64,000 bases of DNA from UBA1231 sp045123185 (GTDB lineage Bacteria; Bacillota_I; Bacilli_A; ML615J-28; CAG-313): NCBI GenBank assembly GCA_045123185.1, contig JBGVIL010000189.1, forward strand, positions 16,913-80,912, read 5' to 3'. Made by a program: the position numbers and the translations under genes. A model generated the notes under the pieces. The model was given only the letters and a program-made list of their open reading frames with translations, did no database searches and was not told the origin of the DNA. Shown in pieces: positions 32,492 to 42,156 of the stretch (its first letter is position 1; each line of letters begins with the position of its first letter).

Positions 32492-35080
32492 ATGCCTAAA
32501 AAGAAAAATTATATCAATCAAAAAGAAGCAAAAAGATTTAACCCATCAATTAAAAATGGTTTAAGTGATGATCAAGTATATAATAGAATGGAACAAGGGC
32601 TTAATAATATTGTTACAATGGGAAGTAATAAAACAATTCTCTCAATCATTATTAAGCATGTTTTTACGTTTTTTAATTTTATTTATCTAATTATATTCTT
32701 ATTATTAATTTCTGCGAAAGTACCAATTTCTTACTATATTTTTGTATTTATTGTTGTATTCAATACGGTTATTGGTATTTACCAAGAAATAAAATCAAAA
32801 AAAATAATTGATAAACTTTCTTTACAATCTGCACCTAATGCGATCGTGATTCGAAATGGTGAAAAGAAAGAAGTAAAAATTAATGAAATTGTTCTAGACG
32901 ATGTAATTTATTTATCACCTGGTAAAGCAATTCCAACTGACTCAATATTACAAGAAGGTGAAATTGAAGTTAATGAATCACAATTAACTGGTGAATCTGT
33001 TCCAATTAGAAAAACAATTGGTGATACATTATATTCTGGAAGTTTTGTTGTTTCTGGAAACTGTTCAGCAATTGTTGAAAGAGTTGGTAAAGAAAATACC
33101 ATGGAAAAGATTTCATCAGCTGCCAGAAAGTATAATAAACCAAAAAGTGAGATTATGCGTTCACTTAATTACTTATTAAAGTTTGTTGGTATTATTATTG
33201 TTCCGACAGCAATTATTCTTTATTGTATGGGAGAAGGAGTTCACTGGACAGGAACTTTCTTTGAAAAAATACCTCAATTCTTTAAAAGTTTTATCCATCA
33301 TAGTGATACATATCAAACTACAATTATGGGAATGTCTGGGTCACTTACTGGAATGATTCCATCAGGATTAATTTTACTTACCACTATTGCGTTAGCTGTT
33401 GGTGTACGTCGATTAGGTTCAAACAATACATTAATTCAAGAAAACTATTGTATTGAAATGTTAGCTCACGTTGATGTATTATGTCTTGATAAAACTGGAA
33501 CTATTACAGACGGAACAATGACTGTGACAAGATTTATTGAAGCAAGACGTAGTGAATATAATGTTCCAGATATTGTTAGTTCTATGAATTCAGCATTACA
33601 AGAAACTAATTCAACTGCACAAGCTTTAGAACATTACTTTGGCTTTGGTAAGAAATATCATCCAATATCTGTTGTTCCATTTACATCAGATAATAAATAT
33701 AGTGCAGTTACATTTGATAAGTATGGAACATTTGTCCTTGGTGCACCAGAATTTGTTATGAAATCTGGTTATGAAAAGATTGAAGAACAAGTAAATGAAT
33801 ATGCTAACCAAGGGTTAAGAGTACTTGCTCTTGCTCATTCAACAATTCCACTTAAAAATGGTAAATTACAAAGAGCTCCTAAACTTGTTGCGTTAATTTT
33901 AATTGAAGACCAAATTCGTCCAGAAGCATTTGATACAATCAAATTCTTTAAAGAAAATAATGTTCAAGTTAAAGTAATTTCTGGAGATAACCCAGTTACT
34001 GTATCAGAAGTTGCGAAAAGAGTTGGAATTGAAAATGCCGAAGACTACATTAGTTTAGAAGGTTTAACTGATGAAGAAGTAGCGAATGTCGCTAATGCAT
34101 ATACAGTATTTGGCCGTGTTAAACCAAATCAAAAGAAGATCTTAGTGCAAGCTTTAAAAGCAGAAAAACATACAGTTGCAATGACTGGTGATGGTGTAAA
34201 TGACATTTTAGCATTAAAAGAAGCTGACTGTTCAATTGCAATGGCATCAGGATGTGACGCCGTTAAGAACGTTGCTCAAGTTGTATTATTAGATTCTAAC
34301 TTTGCATCGATGCCAAAAGTAGTTGCAGAAGGAAGAAGAGTAATTAATAATATTCAACAAACAGCTTCACTTTTCTTAGTAAAGACATTATTTACTATTT
34401 TAGTAACTAGCTTTGTAATATTTGGTGTTATTAAAACATTCTCACCTGATGGTGAAAGTAGTTATCCACTTGGTACTGCACAACTTATGTTAATCGAACT
34501 TTTCGCAATTGGTATACCAAGTTTCTTCTTAGCACTTCAACCTAACAAAAATATTGTTACTGGGCACTTCTTGTGGAATGTAATCCGTAAATCTTTACCT
34601 GGTGCAATTACAATTGCTGTCCAAGTATTTATTACTTATCTAGTTTCTAAAAAACTTGGATTCTCAATGTTAGATATTAAGACAATTATTTCCTTTACTG
34701 CAACAACTACTTGTTTACTAATCCTTTATATGGCATGTCGACCATTTAATAAATGGAAAGCTGGTATGTTTGTTTTCTTAGTAACTTGTTGTATTGTGTT
34801 ATTTAGTTTATCACTACTTGATGTAAGTATTACCATCAAACTATTTAAGAAAGTAATTGAGCTTGATTTTAGAACATTATTTGCATATTACCCATTGTAT
34901 AAAGACAATATCACATATTATGATTGTAACCCATTATTACTTGCGGTGTCGCTAGCTGCAATCTCATATGTTATTATTATTATCATTAACTCTGTAATTA
35001 ACTTCTTAGTTGAGTTTATTGAAACAAGAAAGATTATTCGTAAGCTTCGTGAAACGGAAGAAGAAGAGTTTAAATATTAA
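32492..35080 (+). CDS. CtpE-like cation-transporting P-type ATPase
   Basis: An 862-residue P-type ATPase without an N-terminal metal domain. Actuator motif LTGES, phosphorylation site D333 in LCLDKTGTITDG and hinge MTGDGVNDILALKEADCSIAM are intact, and about ten membrane helices are visible. The transmembrane-4 signature GMIPSGLILLTTIALAVGVRR followed by IEMLAHVDVL matches the CtpE group, linked to calcium uptake in mycobacteria, though with Ser where classical calcium pumps have Glu. Substrate is therefore only suggested. AGAGGTGA precedes the ATG; it is a single-gene unit. Confidence 0.88.
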   Translation: MPKKKNYINQKEAKRFNPSIKNGLSDDQVYNRMEQGLNNIVTMGSNKTILSIIIKHVFTFFNFIYLIIFLLLISAKVPISYYIFVFIVVFNTVIGIYQEIKSKKIIDKLSLQSAPNAIVIRNGEKKEVKINEIVLDDVIYLSPGKAIPTDSILQEGEIEVNESQLTGESVPIRKTIGDTLYSGSFVVSGNCSAIVERVGKENTMEKISSAARKYNKPKSEIMRSLNYLLKFVGIIIVPTAIILYCMGEGVHWTGTFFEKIPQFFKSFIHHSDTYQTTIMGMSGSLTGMIPSGLILLTTIALAVGVRRLGSNNTLIQENYCIEMLAHVDVLCLDKTGTITDGTMTVTRFIEARRSEYNVPDIVSSMNSALQETNSTAQALEHYFGFGKKYHPISVVPFTSDNKYSAVTFDKYGTFVLGAPEFVMKSGYEKIEEQVNEYANQGLRVLALAHSTIPLKNGKLQRAPKLVALILIEDQIRPEAFDTIKFFKENNVQVKVISGDNPVTVSEVAKRVGIENAEDYISLEGLTDEEVANVANAYTVFGRVKPNQKKILVQALKAEKHTVAMTGDGVNDILALKEADCSIAMASGCDAVKNVAQVVLLDSNFASMPKVVAEGRRVINNIQQTASLFLVKTLFTILVTSFVIFGVIKTFSPDGESSYPLGTAQLMLIELFAIGIPSFFLALQPNKNIVTGHFLWNVIRKSLPGAITIAVQVFITYLVSKKLGFSMLDIKTIISFTATTTCLLILYMACRPFNKWKAGMFVFLVTCCIVLFSLSLLDVSITIKLFKKVIELDFRTLFAYYPLYKDNITYYDCNPLLLAVSLAAISYVIIIIINSVINFLVEFIETRKIIRKLRETEEEEFKY

Positions 35081-35105
35081 GATGCATGAAAATGCATCTT
35101 TTTTT
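35079..35105 (+). terminator. Rho-independent terminator
   Basis: AAGATGCAT (35079-35087) and ATGCATCTT (35092-35100) with loop GAAA and a T-run, overlapping the stop codon. Confidence 0.9.
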
Positions 35106-35169
35106 GTGTTTAAATCTATACCAAATAGTAATAATTGCGTATGATAAAGTAGATTAAGGAGGGGATCAA

Positions 35170-35931
35170 GTGTCAAAGTTAGTTGAGTTAAAAGATATTC
35201 ATAAAGTCTTTTATTCAGAATCTGGCAAGGTAGAATCAATCAAACATTTAGATTTATCGTTATCAAAAGGTGAAATCATTGGTATTGTTGGACCTAGTGG
35301 TAGCGGAAAATCAACGATTCTGAATTTAATATCTGGGTTAATTGTTCCAACATCAGGAAGTGTCGAAGTAAATGGCAGTGTTGGTTATATGTTTCAAAAA
35401 GATCATTTATTAGAATGGCGGAATGTTTTGGATAATATTTTAATTGGTTTAGAAATTCAAAAAAAGAAAACACCAGAAAATATCAAAAAAGTAATTGATT
35501 TAACATATAAATATGGAATGGGTGACTTTATTCACAACTATCCTTTGGAATTATCGGGCGGAATGAGACAAAGGATAGCATTAATCAGAACTCTTGCATT
35601 ACAACCAGATATTTTATTATTAGATGAACCGTTTTCTGCACTTGACTATCAAACAAGACTTGAAGTATGTGATGATGTTCATAAGATTATTAAGGAACAA
35701 CATATTTCAGCAATCTTAGTAACTCATGATATAAGTGAAGCAATCTCAATGTGTGATAAGATTATTGTTTTGTCTAAAAGACCAGCAAGTATTAAAAAAG
35801 TTTATGAATTAAAAAATGTATTTGGAAATAATTTAACTCCTTTAACTATACGAAAACATCCTCTTTTTAGTCAATATTTTGATTCAATATGGGAAACATT
35901 AGGTGATACATTCGATGAAACAAAAAAATGA
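35170..35931 (+). CDS. NitT/TauT-family ABC transporter ATPase
   Basis: A 253-residue SsuB/TauB/ThiZ-type ATPase. Walker A GPSGSGKST, Q-loop MFQKDHLLEWRNV, signature LSGGMRQRIALIRTL, Walker B ILLLDEPFSALDYQ and H-loop THD are intact. The start is GTG at 35170, five bases after AGGAGGGG. The 3' end overlaps the permease gene. Together with the next two genes it forms a complete importer. Confidence 0.92.
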   Translation: MSKLVELKDIHKVFYSESGKVESIKHLDLSLSKGEIIGIVGPSGSGKSTILNLISGLIVPTSGSVEVNGSVGYMFQKDHLLEWRNVLDNILIGLEIQKKKTPENIKKVIDLTYKYGMGDFIHNYPLELSGGMRQRIALIRTLALQPDILLLDEPFSALDYQTRLEVCDDVHKIIKEQHISAILVTHDISEAISMCDKIIVLSKRPASIKKVYELKNVFGNNLTPLTIRKHPLFSQYFDSIWETLGDTFDETKK

Positions 35932-36715
35932 TAATCCATATATTATTGAAAAACAAAAAGAAACAAGAAAAATAATTATTACAGAAATAATTATTTTAAT
36001 TTTGTTTGTTGGTTTATGGGAATTGTTTGCACGAGTTGGTTTAATCAATGATTTTTTATTTAGTTATCCAAGTGAAATATTACAACTAATAGTGAATTAC
36101 TTTAAAACTGGAGAGATTTATAAACATATTGGTATATCACTATTAGAAACAATTTTAGGTTTGTTGATTGGAACAATTATTGGTATATTGATTGCAGTAA
36201 TAATTTGGTGGTATCCTTTTTTGGCAAAAGTATTAGATCCATATTTAGTTGTTTTAAATGCTTTACCAAAGACTGCCCTTGCACCAATTTTAATTATTTG
36301 GGCAGGAACTGGCGTTAAAGGAATTACTGTCGTTGCTGTGTCAATTTCATTAGTATTAACTGTTATTAGTTGTTATAATTATTTTATTAATGTTGAACTT
36401 GAAAAAATTAAAATGTTTAAATCTTTTGGTGCGAATAAATGGCAAATCTTATGGAAATTAATTATTCCGGCAAATATTCCCAATTTAATTAATGTTATTA
36501 AAATTAATATTGGCATGACCTGGGTTGGTGTTATAGTTGGAGAATTCTTAGTTTCAAGAGCAGGTATTGGTTATTTAATAGTTTATGGGTCACAAGTATT
36601 TAAAATGGATGTTGTGATGGCTGGTGTTGTTATTTTAGCAATTATTGCGTTTGGAATGTATCAGATTGTTAGTATGATTGAAAATAGAATACGTAAAAAA
36701 AGGGGGATTAGATGA
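35915..36715 (+). CDS. NitT/TauT-family ABC transporter permease
   Basis: A protein of about 266 residues with six hydrophobic helices of the SsuC/TauC/ThiX type. LLETILGLLIGTIIGILIAV, LNALPKTALAPILIIWAG and the EAA-loop region KMFKSFGANKWQILWKLIIP are characteristic. An in-frame GTG at 35903 lies within AGGTGA, the ribosome-binding site of the ATG at 35915. It overlaps the ATPase gene upstream and the receptor gene downstream, and ends in TGA, which supports the standard genetic code. Confidence 0.92.
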   Translation: MKQKNDNPYIIEKQKETRKIIITEIIILILFVGLWELFARVGLINDFLFSYPSEILQLIVNYFKTGEIYKHIGISLLETILGLLIGTIIGILIAVIIWWYPFLAKVLDPYLVVLNALPKTALAPILIIWAGTGVKGITVVAVSISLVLTVISCYNYFINVELEKIKMFKSFGANKWQILWKLIIPANIPNLINVIKINIGMTWVGVIVGEFLVSRAGIGYLIVYGSQVFKMDVVMAGVVILAIIAFGMYQIVSMIENRIRKKRGIR

Positions 36716-37707
36716 AAAAATTGTTATTGTTATTAACTTTAATTTCTTTAAGTATAAGTTTATTTAGTTGTAAGAAAAATAAAATGGATGAAATTACGAT
36801 TGCGGAAGTAACTCATTCCATATTTTATGCACCACAATATGTTGCAATAGCTAACGGATACTTTGAAGAAGTGGGAATTAAAGTCGATTTAATCAATGCT
36901 GGAGGAGCAGATAAAGTAATGGCTGCATTATTATCAGGTGATGTTGATGTCGGTTTTTCTGGTCCAGAAGCAACCATCTATGTTAAAAACAATGGTGAAG
37001 AAAACTACATGGTAAATTTCGCTCAAGTAACTAAAAGAGATGGTAGTTTTATTGTTGGAAGAACAAAAGATGATGAATTTGAACTAAGTGATTTAAAAGG
37101 TAAATCAATTTTAGGTGGTAGAAGTGGTGGAATGCCACTGATGAACTTAGAATATGTCTTAAAAGAAGTAGGACTAACAGTTGGGCGTGATAAAACTGGA
37201 TTTGATGTATTAGTTAGAACGGATATTCAGTTTAACGCAATGGCAGGTGCGTTTGTACAAGGTGAAGGAGACTTTACTACGTTATTTGAACCAACTGCGT
37301 TAGGATTAGAAAAAGAAGGAAAAGGTTATGTTTTAACATCAGTAGGTAAGTATTCGCCAGAAGTACCATTTACATCTTACTATGTAACAAAAGAATATTT
37401 AGAGGAAAATGAAGACTTATTACAAAGATTTACTAATGCGTTATATAAAGCTCAAAAGTTTGTAATGGAATCATCTGATTTAGAAGTTGCAGAAGCTATT
37501 CATTCATTCTTTACGGAAACTAGCTTAGAAGACCTAACTGAAGTAATAAGAAGATACCGTGAAGCTGATGTATGGTGCAGTACACCATATTTTAAAGAAG
37601 AAGGATTAAATCGTTTAATGGATATTATGGAAACTGCTAATGAACTAGAAAAAAGAGTTAATTTTAATGATATAGTTGATAATCGATTTGCGAATAACGT
37701 AAATTAA
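36712..37707 (+). CDS. NMT1/THI5-like ABC transporter substrate-binding lipoprotein
   Basis: A 331-residue receptor with lipobox LFSC (C20). The mature domain begins TIAEVTHSIFYAPQYVAIAN and has FEEVGIKVDLINAGGADKV and LLSGDVDVGFSGPE, typical of the NMT1/SsuA-like family that binds thiamine precursors, riboflavin, sulfonates and similar small molecules. No TPP, FMN or other riboswitch is visible before the operon, so the substrate is unassigned. The start overlaps the permease stop, with AGGGGG upstream. Confidence 0.88.
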   Translation: MKKLLLLLTLISLSISLFSCKKNKMDEITIAEVTHSIFYAPQYVAIANGYFEEVGIKVDLINAGGADKVMAALLSGDVDVGFSGPEATIYVKNNGEENYMVNFAQVTKRDGSFIVGRTKDDEFELSDLKGKSILGGRSGGMPLMNLEYVLKEVGLTVGRDKTGFDVLVRTDIQFNAMAGAFVQGEGDFTTLFEPTALGLEKEGKGYVLTSVGKYSPEVPFTSYYVTKEYLEENEDLLQRFTNALYKAQKFVMESSDLEVAEAIHSFFTETSLEDLTEVIRRYREADVWCSTPYFKEEGLNRLMDIMETANELEKRVNFNDIVDNRFANNVN

Positions 37708-37713
37708 AAATAG

Positions 37714-37748
37714 TTGATGCATAGATTAAATCTATGCATCAATTTGTT
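37714..37748 (+). terminator. Rho-independent terminator
   Basis: TTGATGCATAGA (37714-37725) pairs perfectly with TCTATGCATCAA (37731-37742) around TTAAA, followed by TTTG and TTTT. Confidence 0.85.
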
Positions 37749-37796
37749 TTACAAATTAGATATAATTTGATATATTAGATATAGTAGGTAAATTAT

Positions 37797-38348
37797 ATGG
37801 AAAAGTTAATTGAAATAATCAAAAATAATAATATTCGCATAATCGCCATCGATGGAAGATGTGCAAGTGGTAAAACAACGTATAGTAAACAACTAGCAAA
37901 AGAGTTAAATGCTGAAATAATTCACATGGATGACTTTTTTTTAAGTAACAATTTAAAAACCAAAGAAAGAATGAATGAAATTGGTGGTAACATTGACTAT
38001 GCAAGATTTATTTCAGATGTTTTAGAAAAGTTAAAAACTAATAACAGTTTTACATATAAAAGATTTGATTGTAGTTCTCAGTCGTTAACAGAAGAAATAA
38101 ATATTAAAAATAATAGTTATGTTATTATAGAAGGTACTTATGCTCATCATCCACTATTTTTAAAGTATTATGATTATAAAGTATTTATGACTGTTGCTGA
38201 AACTAAACAAATTAATCGTTTAGAAAAACGTAATCCAAAATTGTTAAATCGTTTTATTAATGAATGGATTCCTTTAGAAGAAAAGTATTTTCAAACGTTA
38301 AATGTAAAAGAACAAGCTGATTATCTTATTGATACTAGTAATAGTTAA
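37797..38348 (+). CDS. Uridine-kinase-like P-loop kinase
   Basis: A 183-residue P-loop protein: IIAIDGRCASGKTTYSKQLA (Walker A), then AEIIHMDDFFLS, VIIEGTYAHHP and a basic RLEKRNP lid region. The layout matches small nucleoside/phosphoribulokinase-like kinases but is distinct from the canonical udk at 27472-28089. The substrate is unknown. AGGTAA lies upstream of the ATG. It seems to be a single-gene unit with a separate promoter before the next gene. Confidence 0.82.
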   Translation: MEKLIEIIKNNNIRIIAIDGRCASGKTTYSKQLAKELNAEIIHMDDFFLSNNLKTKERMNEIGGNIDYARFISDVLEKLKTNNSFTYKRFDCSSQSLTEEINIKNNSYVIIEGTYAHHPLFLKYYDYKVFMTVAETKQINRLEKRNPKLLNRFINEWIPLEEKYFQTLNVKEQADYLIDTSNS

Positions 38349-38372
38349 TTTAATGAAAAAAATATCAAAATA

Positions 38373-38381
38373 TGTTATAAT
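38373..38381 (+). promoter_or_regulatory. Extended -10 promoter of the lipid kinase gene
   Basis: TGTTATAAT (38373-38381) is a TGn-extended -10 element; no good -35 box is visible. Confidence 0.5.
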
Positions 38382-38407
38382 AAAGTATAAATAATTATGG
38401 AGTTTTT

Positions 38408-39307
38408 ATGAAACATTATTTTATTATTAATCCTGCTGCAGGTCCAGAAGACAGCAGTATAAAATTAAAAGAACAAATTGAATCAATTTTTAAAGATAAG
38501 AGTGAACCTTATGAAATCTATATCACTAAAGCATCAGGTGAGTCATATAAAATAGCTCATGAAGTATCTAATAATTTAACTGAAGATACAATTTTTTATG
38601 CTTGTGGTGGTGATGGAACTTGTTTTGATGTTATTAATGGTATAGTTGGAAAACCTTATGCACATTTTGGTATTATTCCAATTGGATCTTGTAATGACTT
38701 TTTAAAGACATTCCGTCCATTAGATTTTAAAAATGTTGAAAATGTTATTAATGGTGAATTAAAACCAATTGATATTGGTAAAGCAAATGACTATTATTTC
38801 TTAAATGAAATTAATATTGGTTTTGATGCGAAAGTAAATGATGATTGTAATAATTCTAAAGTTAAGAATAAAAGTGTTAAAAGAGCATATCGTAATGCGA
38901 TTATTAAAAACTTTTTCTCTAAACTTGGTGATAAACTAACAATTACTTTTGATAATGGTAGTGTTGATTATCATTCATTGTTATTAGTTGCTGCAAACGG
39001 TCAATATTATGGTGGTAAATATAATTGTGCTCCATACGCAAAAGTTGATGATGGTAAATTAGATTTAGTTGTTGTTCGAAAAATTAGTCGATTAAAATTT
39101 TTAGGTTTAATTAAAAAGTATGAAAAAGGTGAACACCTTGACATGCCAAAACTTAAGAAAATTATTGATTACCGATTAGAAAACAAATTAACTATTAAAT
39201 CGGATAAACCTCTTTGTGCATGTTTAGATGGTGAGATTTTCTATTGGGATAAAATTCAAGTTGAAGTTCTTCCTAAAGTAATTAAAATGATTTTCCCTAA
39301 GGAATAG
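38408..39307 (+). CDS. Diacylglycerol/lipid kinase, DgkB/YegS family
   Basis: A 299-residue cytosolic kinase with the DAGK catalytic domain: FIINPAAG near the N-terminus, the nucleotide loop YACGGDGTCFDVING and IIPIGSCNDFLK, then the C-terminal beta domain with GKYNCAPYAKVDDGKLDLVVV. DgkB returns diacylglycerol to phosphatidate, the substrate of CdsA. GGAG precedes the ATG, and ung follows by two bases, so they form a pair. Confidence 0.9.
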   Translation: MKHYFIINPAAGPEDSSIKLKEQIESIFKDKSEPYEIYITKASGESYKIAHEVSNNLTEDTIFYACGGDGTCFDVINGIVGKPYAHFGIIPIGSCNDFLKTFRPLDFKNVENVINGELKPIDIGKANDYYFLNEINIGFDAKVNDDCNNSKVKNKSVKRAYRNAIIKNFFSKLGDKLTITFDNGSVDYHSLLLVAANGQYYGGKYNCAPYAKVDDGKLDLVVVRKISRLKFLGLIKKYEKGEHLDMPKLKKIIDYRLENKLTIKSDKPLCACLDGEIFYWDKIQVEVLPKVIKMIFPKE

Positions 39308-39309
39308 TA

Positions 39310-39972
39310 ATGAACAGTTGGGATTTAATTATTAAGAAAGAATTAGAAAAGACATATTTTTCTTCTCTTTTAAACCGGATTAAATTAGAACGTCTTACGA
39401 ATGTAATCTATCCTTTGGAAGAAGATGTTTTTAAAGCTTTAACCCTAACGCCAATTCAAGACGTAAAAGTAGTTTTACTTGGACAAGATCCTTATCATGA
39501 ACCCGGTCAAGCCTGTGGACTTGCGTTTAGTGTTCCACGTGGCGAAAAAATACCACCAAGTTTAAGAAACATTTATAAAGAGTTAAATAGTGATTTAGGT
39601 ATTGAAATACCTTGTCATGGTGATATTAGTAATTTACAAAAAGAAGGCGTTCTTTTGTTAAATACAGTTTTAACTGTAAAAGAACACCTTGCAATGAGTC
39701 ATCACAATTATGGTTGGCAACAATTTACTGATGTCTTAATTAATGAATTAAATAAAGAAAATCATCCAATTGTTTTTATATTGTTGGGTAATTATGCCAA
39801 AACAAAGAAACAATTGATTACTAATCCAATTCATCATATTATTGAAGGTGTTCATCCATCACCTTTATCTGCAAACAGAGGATTCTTTGGAAGTAAGATT
39901 TTCTCTAAAACTAATCAATTATTAGAAAAAGATAATATAAAACCAATTAATTGGAATGTCATAAATCAATAG
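39310..39972 (+). CDS. ung: Uracil-DNA glycosylase
   Basis: A 220-residue family-1 enzyme that removes uracil from DNA. The catalytic water-activating motif VVLLGQDPYH is complete, as are GLAFSVPRGEKIPPSLRNIYKE, LLLNTVLTV and the DNA-reading loop GVHPSPLSANRGFFGS. Length is normal. It follows the lipid kinase gene by two bases, with AAGGAA in its end. The stop codon overlaps a terminator stem. Confidence 0.96.
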   Translation: MNSWDLIIKKELEKTYFSSLLNRIKLERLTNVIYPLEEDVFKALTLTPIQDVKVVLLGQDPYHEPGQACGLAFSVPRGEKIPPSLRNIYKELNSDLGIEIPCHGDISNLQKEGVLLLNTVLTVKEHLAMSHHNYGWQQFTDVLINELNKENHPIVFILLGNYAKTKKQLITNPIHHIIEGVHPSPLSANRGFFGSKIFSKTNQLLEKDNIKPINWNVINQ

Positions 39973-39993
39973 ACCACTAAGTGGTCTATTTTT
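39970..39993 (+). terminator. Rho-independent terminator after ung
   Basis: TAGACCAC (39970-39977) and GTGGTCTA (39981-39988) with loop TAA, then TTTTT. Confidence 0.85.
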
Positions 39994-40041
39994 CTTTGTC
40001 ATAAACTGATTATAATTGTATATAATTAAATAGGTGAAACA

Positions 40042-41205
40042 ATGAAAAAACTATTTAGTTTGTTAAGTATTATTGGTATTATAGTAATGGGATTTACTAC
40101 TAAAGTAAATGGAGAAGAGCCCGTTGTTTTATATGATGATTACAATTTAGCAAAATCAGCAATCCTAATAGAATCATCATCAAATAAAGTATTAAAAGAA
40201 GAAAATAGTAAAATTAGACTCCATATGGCAAGTATGACCAAAGTCATGTCTTTAATTTTAATCTTTGAAGCACTAGAAGATGGCAGATTAACTTTAGATC
40301 AAATGATAACAACATCAGAGAATGCTGCATCAAAAGGTGGATCACAAATCTTTTTAGCTGTTGGCGAACAGATGTCGGTTGATGATTTGATTAAAAGCAT
40401 ATGTATTGCATCTGCAAACGACGCAACTGTTGCTCTTGCAGAACATATTGCAGGAAGTGAGACAGCCTTTGTTCAAAGAATGAATCAAATGGTTAAGAAA
40501 CTTGGTTTAGTTGACACAAACTATGCTAATTCTACTGGACTTCCAACAACAAGTCCACATTACACGACTGCTTATGATATGGCCATCATCGCAAGCTATC
40601 TAATCAACAATTATCCAAAAGTCTTAGAATATACATCTAAATACGAAGATTATATAAGAAAAAACACCCCTAAACAATTCTGGCTTGTCAATACTAACAA
40701 AATGGTTAAAAACATACCTGGTGTTGACGGTTTAAAGACTGGTTGGATTGAATCTGCTGGATACTGTTTAACATGTACGAAAATGGAAAATGGTTTAAGA
40801 TTAATTACTGTTGTAATGGGGTCTAAAACAGTAGGTTTAAGAACTAAAAAAACATTAGAACTATTAAATTATGGTTTTAGTAATTTTGAATATCAATTAT
40901 TGTTAAAAGAATCATCAATTGTTAAAACAAATAATGATATGTTAATTAAACCAAATGAATATCATGTTGTAACATCAAAAGACTTTGGTGTGGTAGTACC
41001 AAAAAATAGTACTATCAAAGATTATGATATCAAAATTAAATTAGACTATAAAAAAATTAGTAATTATGAAACTAAAGATATTGGTATATGTGAGTTTTAT
41101 CATGAAGGAGTATTAATTGGAACAGTACCACTTAATATTTTAGAACAAACAGAAAAACTCTCTTTTTGGGAACTCTTTAAACAAATGATTGAGTCAATAA
41201 TTTAA
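40042..41205 (+). CDS. dacF: D-alanyl-D-alanine carboxypeptidase, DacF-like
   Basis: A 387-residue S11 penicillin-binding protein with a signal peptide (about residues 1-24). Active-site motifs are complete: S64-M-T-K67 (HMASMTK), SAN in IASANDATVALAEH, and KTG in VDGLKTGWIESAG. A beta C-terminal domain and an amphipathic end (SFWELFKQMIESII) suit membrane attachment. It trims pentapeptides in peptidoglycan. Its place directly before spoIIAA-spoIIAB-sigF matches dacF of B. subtilis, hence the symbol, although two hairpins separate it from spoIIAA here. AGGTGA precedes the ATG. Confidence 0.9.
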   Translation: MKKLFSLLSIIGIIVMGFTTKVNGEEPVVLYDDYNLAKSAILIESSSNKVLKEENSKIRLHMASMTKVMSLILIFEALEDGRLTLDQMITTSENAASKGGSQIFLAVGEQMSVDDLIKSICIASANDATVALAEHIAGSETAFVQRMNQMVKKLGLVDTNYANSTGLPTTSPHYTTAYDMAIIASYLINNYPKVLEYTSKYEDYIRKNTPKQFWLVNTNKMVKNIPGVDGLKTGWIESAGYCLTCTKMENGLRLITVVMGSKTVGLRTKKTLELLNYGFSNFEYQLLLKESSIVKTNNDMLIKPNEYHVVTSKDFGVVVPKNSTIKDYDIKIKLDYKKISNYETKDIGICEFYHEGVLIGTVPLNILEQTEKLSFWELFKQMIESII

Positions 41206-41246
41206 TGACAAATAAAACTAAATTGAATAAATAATAAAGATTAAAT

Positions 41247-41275
41247 AAAACAATTTGACAAAGTTCAATTGTTTT
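41247..41275 (+). terminator. Possible weak terminator after dacF
   Basis: AAAACAATT (41247-41255) pairs with AATTGTTTT (41267-41275), leaving an 11-base loop; the stem ends in TTTT. It is AT-only at the base and weaker than the next hairpin. Confidence 0.45.
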
Positions 41276-41301
41276 ATCCAAAATAATAATAATTAAAAAT
41301 A

Positions 41302-41338
41302 AAAGGTTTTTGACTAATAATGTCGAAGACCTTTTTTT
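41302..41338 (+). terminator. Rho-independent terminator between dacF and spoIIAA
   Basis: AAAGGTTTTTGAC (41302-41314) pairs with GTCGAAGACCTTT (41322-41334) using two G-T pairs, followed by a seven-T run. It should stop read-through from dacF into spoIIA. The remaining bases from 41206 to 41380 show no gene and no sporulation promoter I could recognise. Confidence 0.8.
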
Positions 41339-41380
41339 GATTTATGATATTTGTTAAAATTGTAAAGGTGAGGTGGAAAG

Positions 41381-41731
41381 ATGAGTTTAAGTGTACAAAT
41401 GACAGTTAGAAGTAGTACTTTGGTAATGAGACTAAGTGGTGATTTAGATCAAGCAAGTAGTGAAAGTTTAAAAAGAAGAGTGGTTGACATTATTGATAAG
41501 TATTATATTAAAAATTTAATTATTAATTTAGAACAAGTACCATTTATGGATAGTAGTGGTATCGGTTTTTTAATAGGGAGATATACCCAAATTAAAAACC
41601 GAAGAGGTAAAATTATTGTTTGTTCAATGAATGAAATGATCGAGAGAATTTTTAATTTATCAGGATTGAAAAGAATTTGTTATGTTGCGAGAAACGAAGA
41701 TGAAGCAACTAAATATTTGGAGGTAGCTTAA
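41381..41731 (+). CDS. spoIIAA: Anti-anti-sigma factor SpoIIAA
   Basis: A 116-residue STAS-domain protein. The phosphorylation site is in PFMDSSGIGFLIGRY (Ser58/Ser59). Unphosphorylated SpoIIAA releases SigF from SpoIIAB in the forespore. AGGTGAGGTGG precedes the ATG, and the stop overlaps the spoIIAB start by one base. Order and size match the spoIIA operons of spore formers. Confidence 0.94.
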   Translation: MSLSVQMTVRSSTLVMRLSGDLDQASSESLKRRVVDIIDKYYIKNLIINLEQVPFMDSSGIGFLIGRYTQIKNRRGKIIVCSMNEMIERIFNLSGLKRICYVARNEDEATKYLEVA

Positions 41732-42156
41732 TGAAAAATAATATGAAAGTGTCATTTAGTGCACAAAACTGTAATGTTATATTTGCAAGAACTGTTGCGA
41801 TGGGATTTTTAGTTAATTTAAAAATTGGAGTTAATGTTTTAAATGAAATTAAAACTGCAATCTCAGAAGCAGTCACAAACGCTATTGTTCATGGTTATGG
41901 AAATAACGCAACTAAAGAAGTCGAAATGGAAATGAGTTATGATAATGAAACAATTAAAATAATTGTCAAAGATTATGGAGTAGGAATACCAGATATCGAA
42001 AAAGCCAAAGAACCATTATTTACAACTAAAGAAACAGAAGACAGAGCAGGACTTGGATTTACAATTATGGAAGTCTTCATGGATTCATTAAAAGTAACAT
42101 CAGTAGTTGGTAAAGAAACAAAGGTGGAAATGATTAAAAAATATCATGAAAGTTAA
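41731..42156 (+). CDS. spoIIAB: Anti-sigma F factor and serine kinase SpoIIAB
   Basis: A 141-residue GHKL-fold kinase that holds SigF inactive and phosphorylates SpoIIAA. The N-box is AISEAVTNAIVHGYG, G1 is KDYGVGIPD and G2 is RAGLGFTIMEVF. TTGGAGG lies before the ATG. Its end overlaps sigF by 11 bases, a coupling that suits an anti-sigma/sigma pair. Confidence 0.95.
   Translation: MKNNMKVSFSAQNCNVIFARTVAMGFLVNLKIGVNVLNEIKTAISEAVTNAIVHGYGNNATKEVEMEMSYDNETIKIIVKDYGVGIPDIEKAKEPLFTTKETEDRAGLGFTIMEVFMDSLKVTSVVGKETKVEMIKKYHES

Noticed and set aside
35105..35169. TPP or FMN riboswitch before the NitT/TauT-type transporter
   Set aside because: Only 64 bases separate the terminator from the start codon, and none of the conserved aptamer blocks is present.
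37797..38348. Second uridine kinase gene
   Set aside because: It has a uridine-kinase-like P-loop but lacks the longer motifs of the true udk at 27472-28089, so only a general kinase call is supported.
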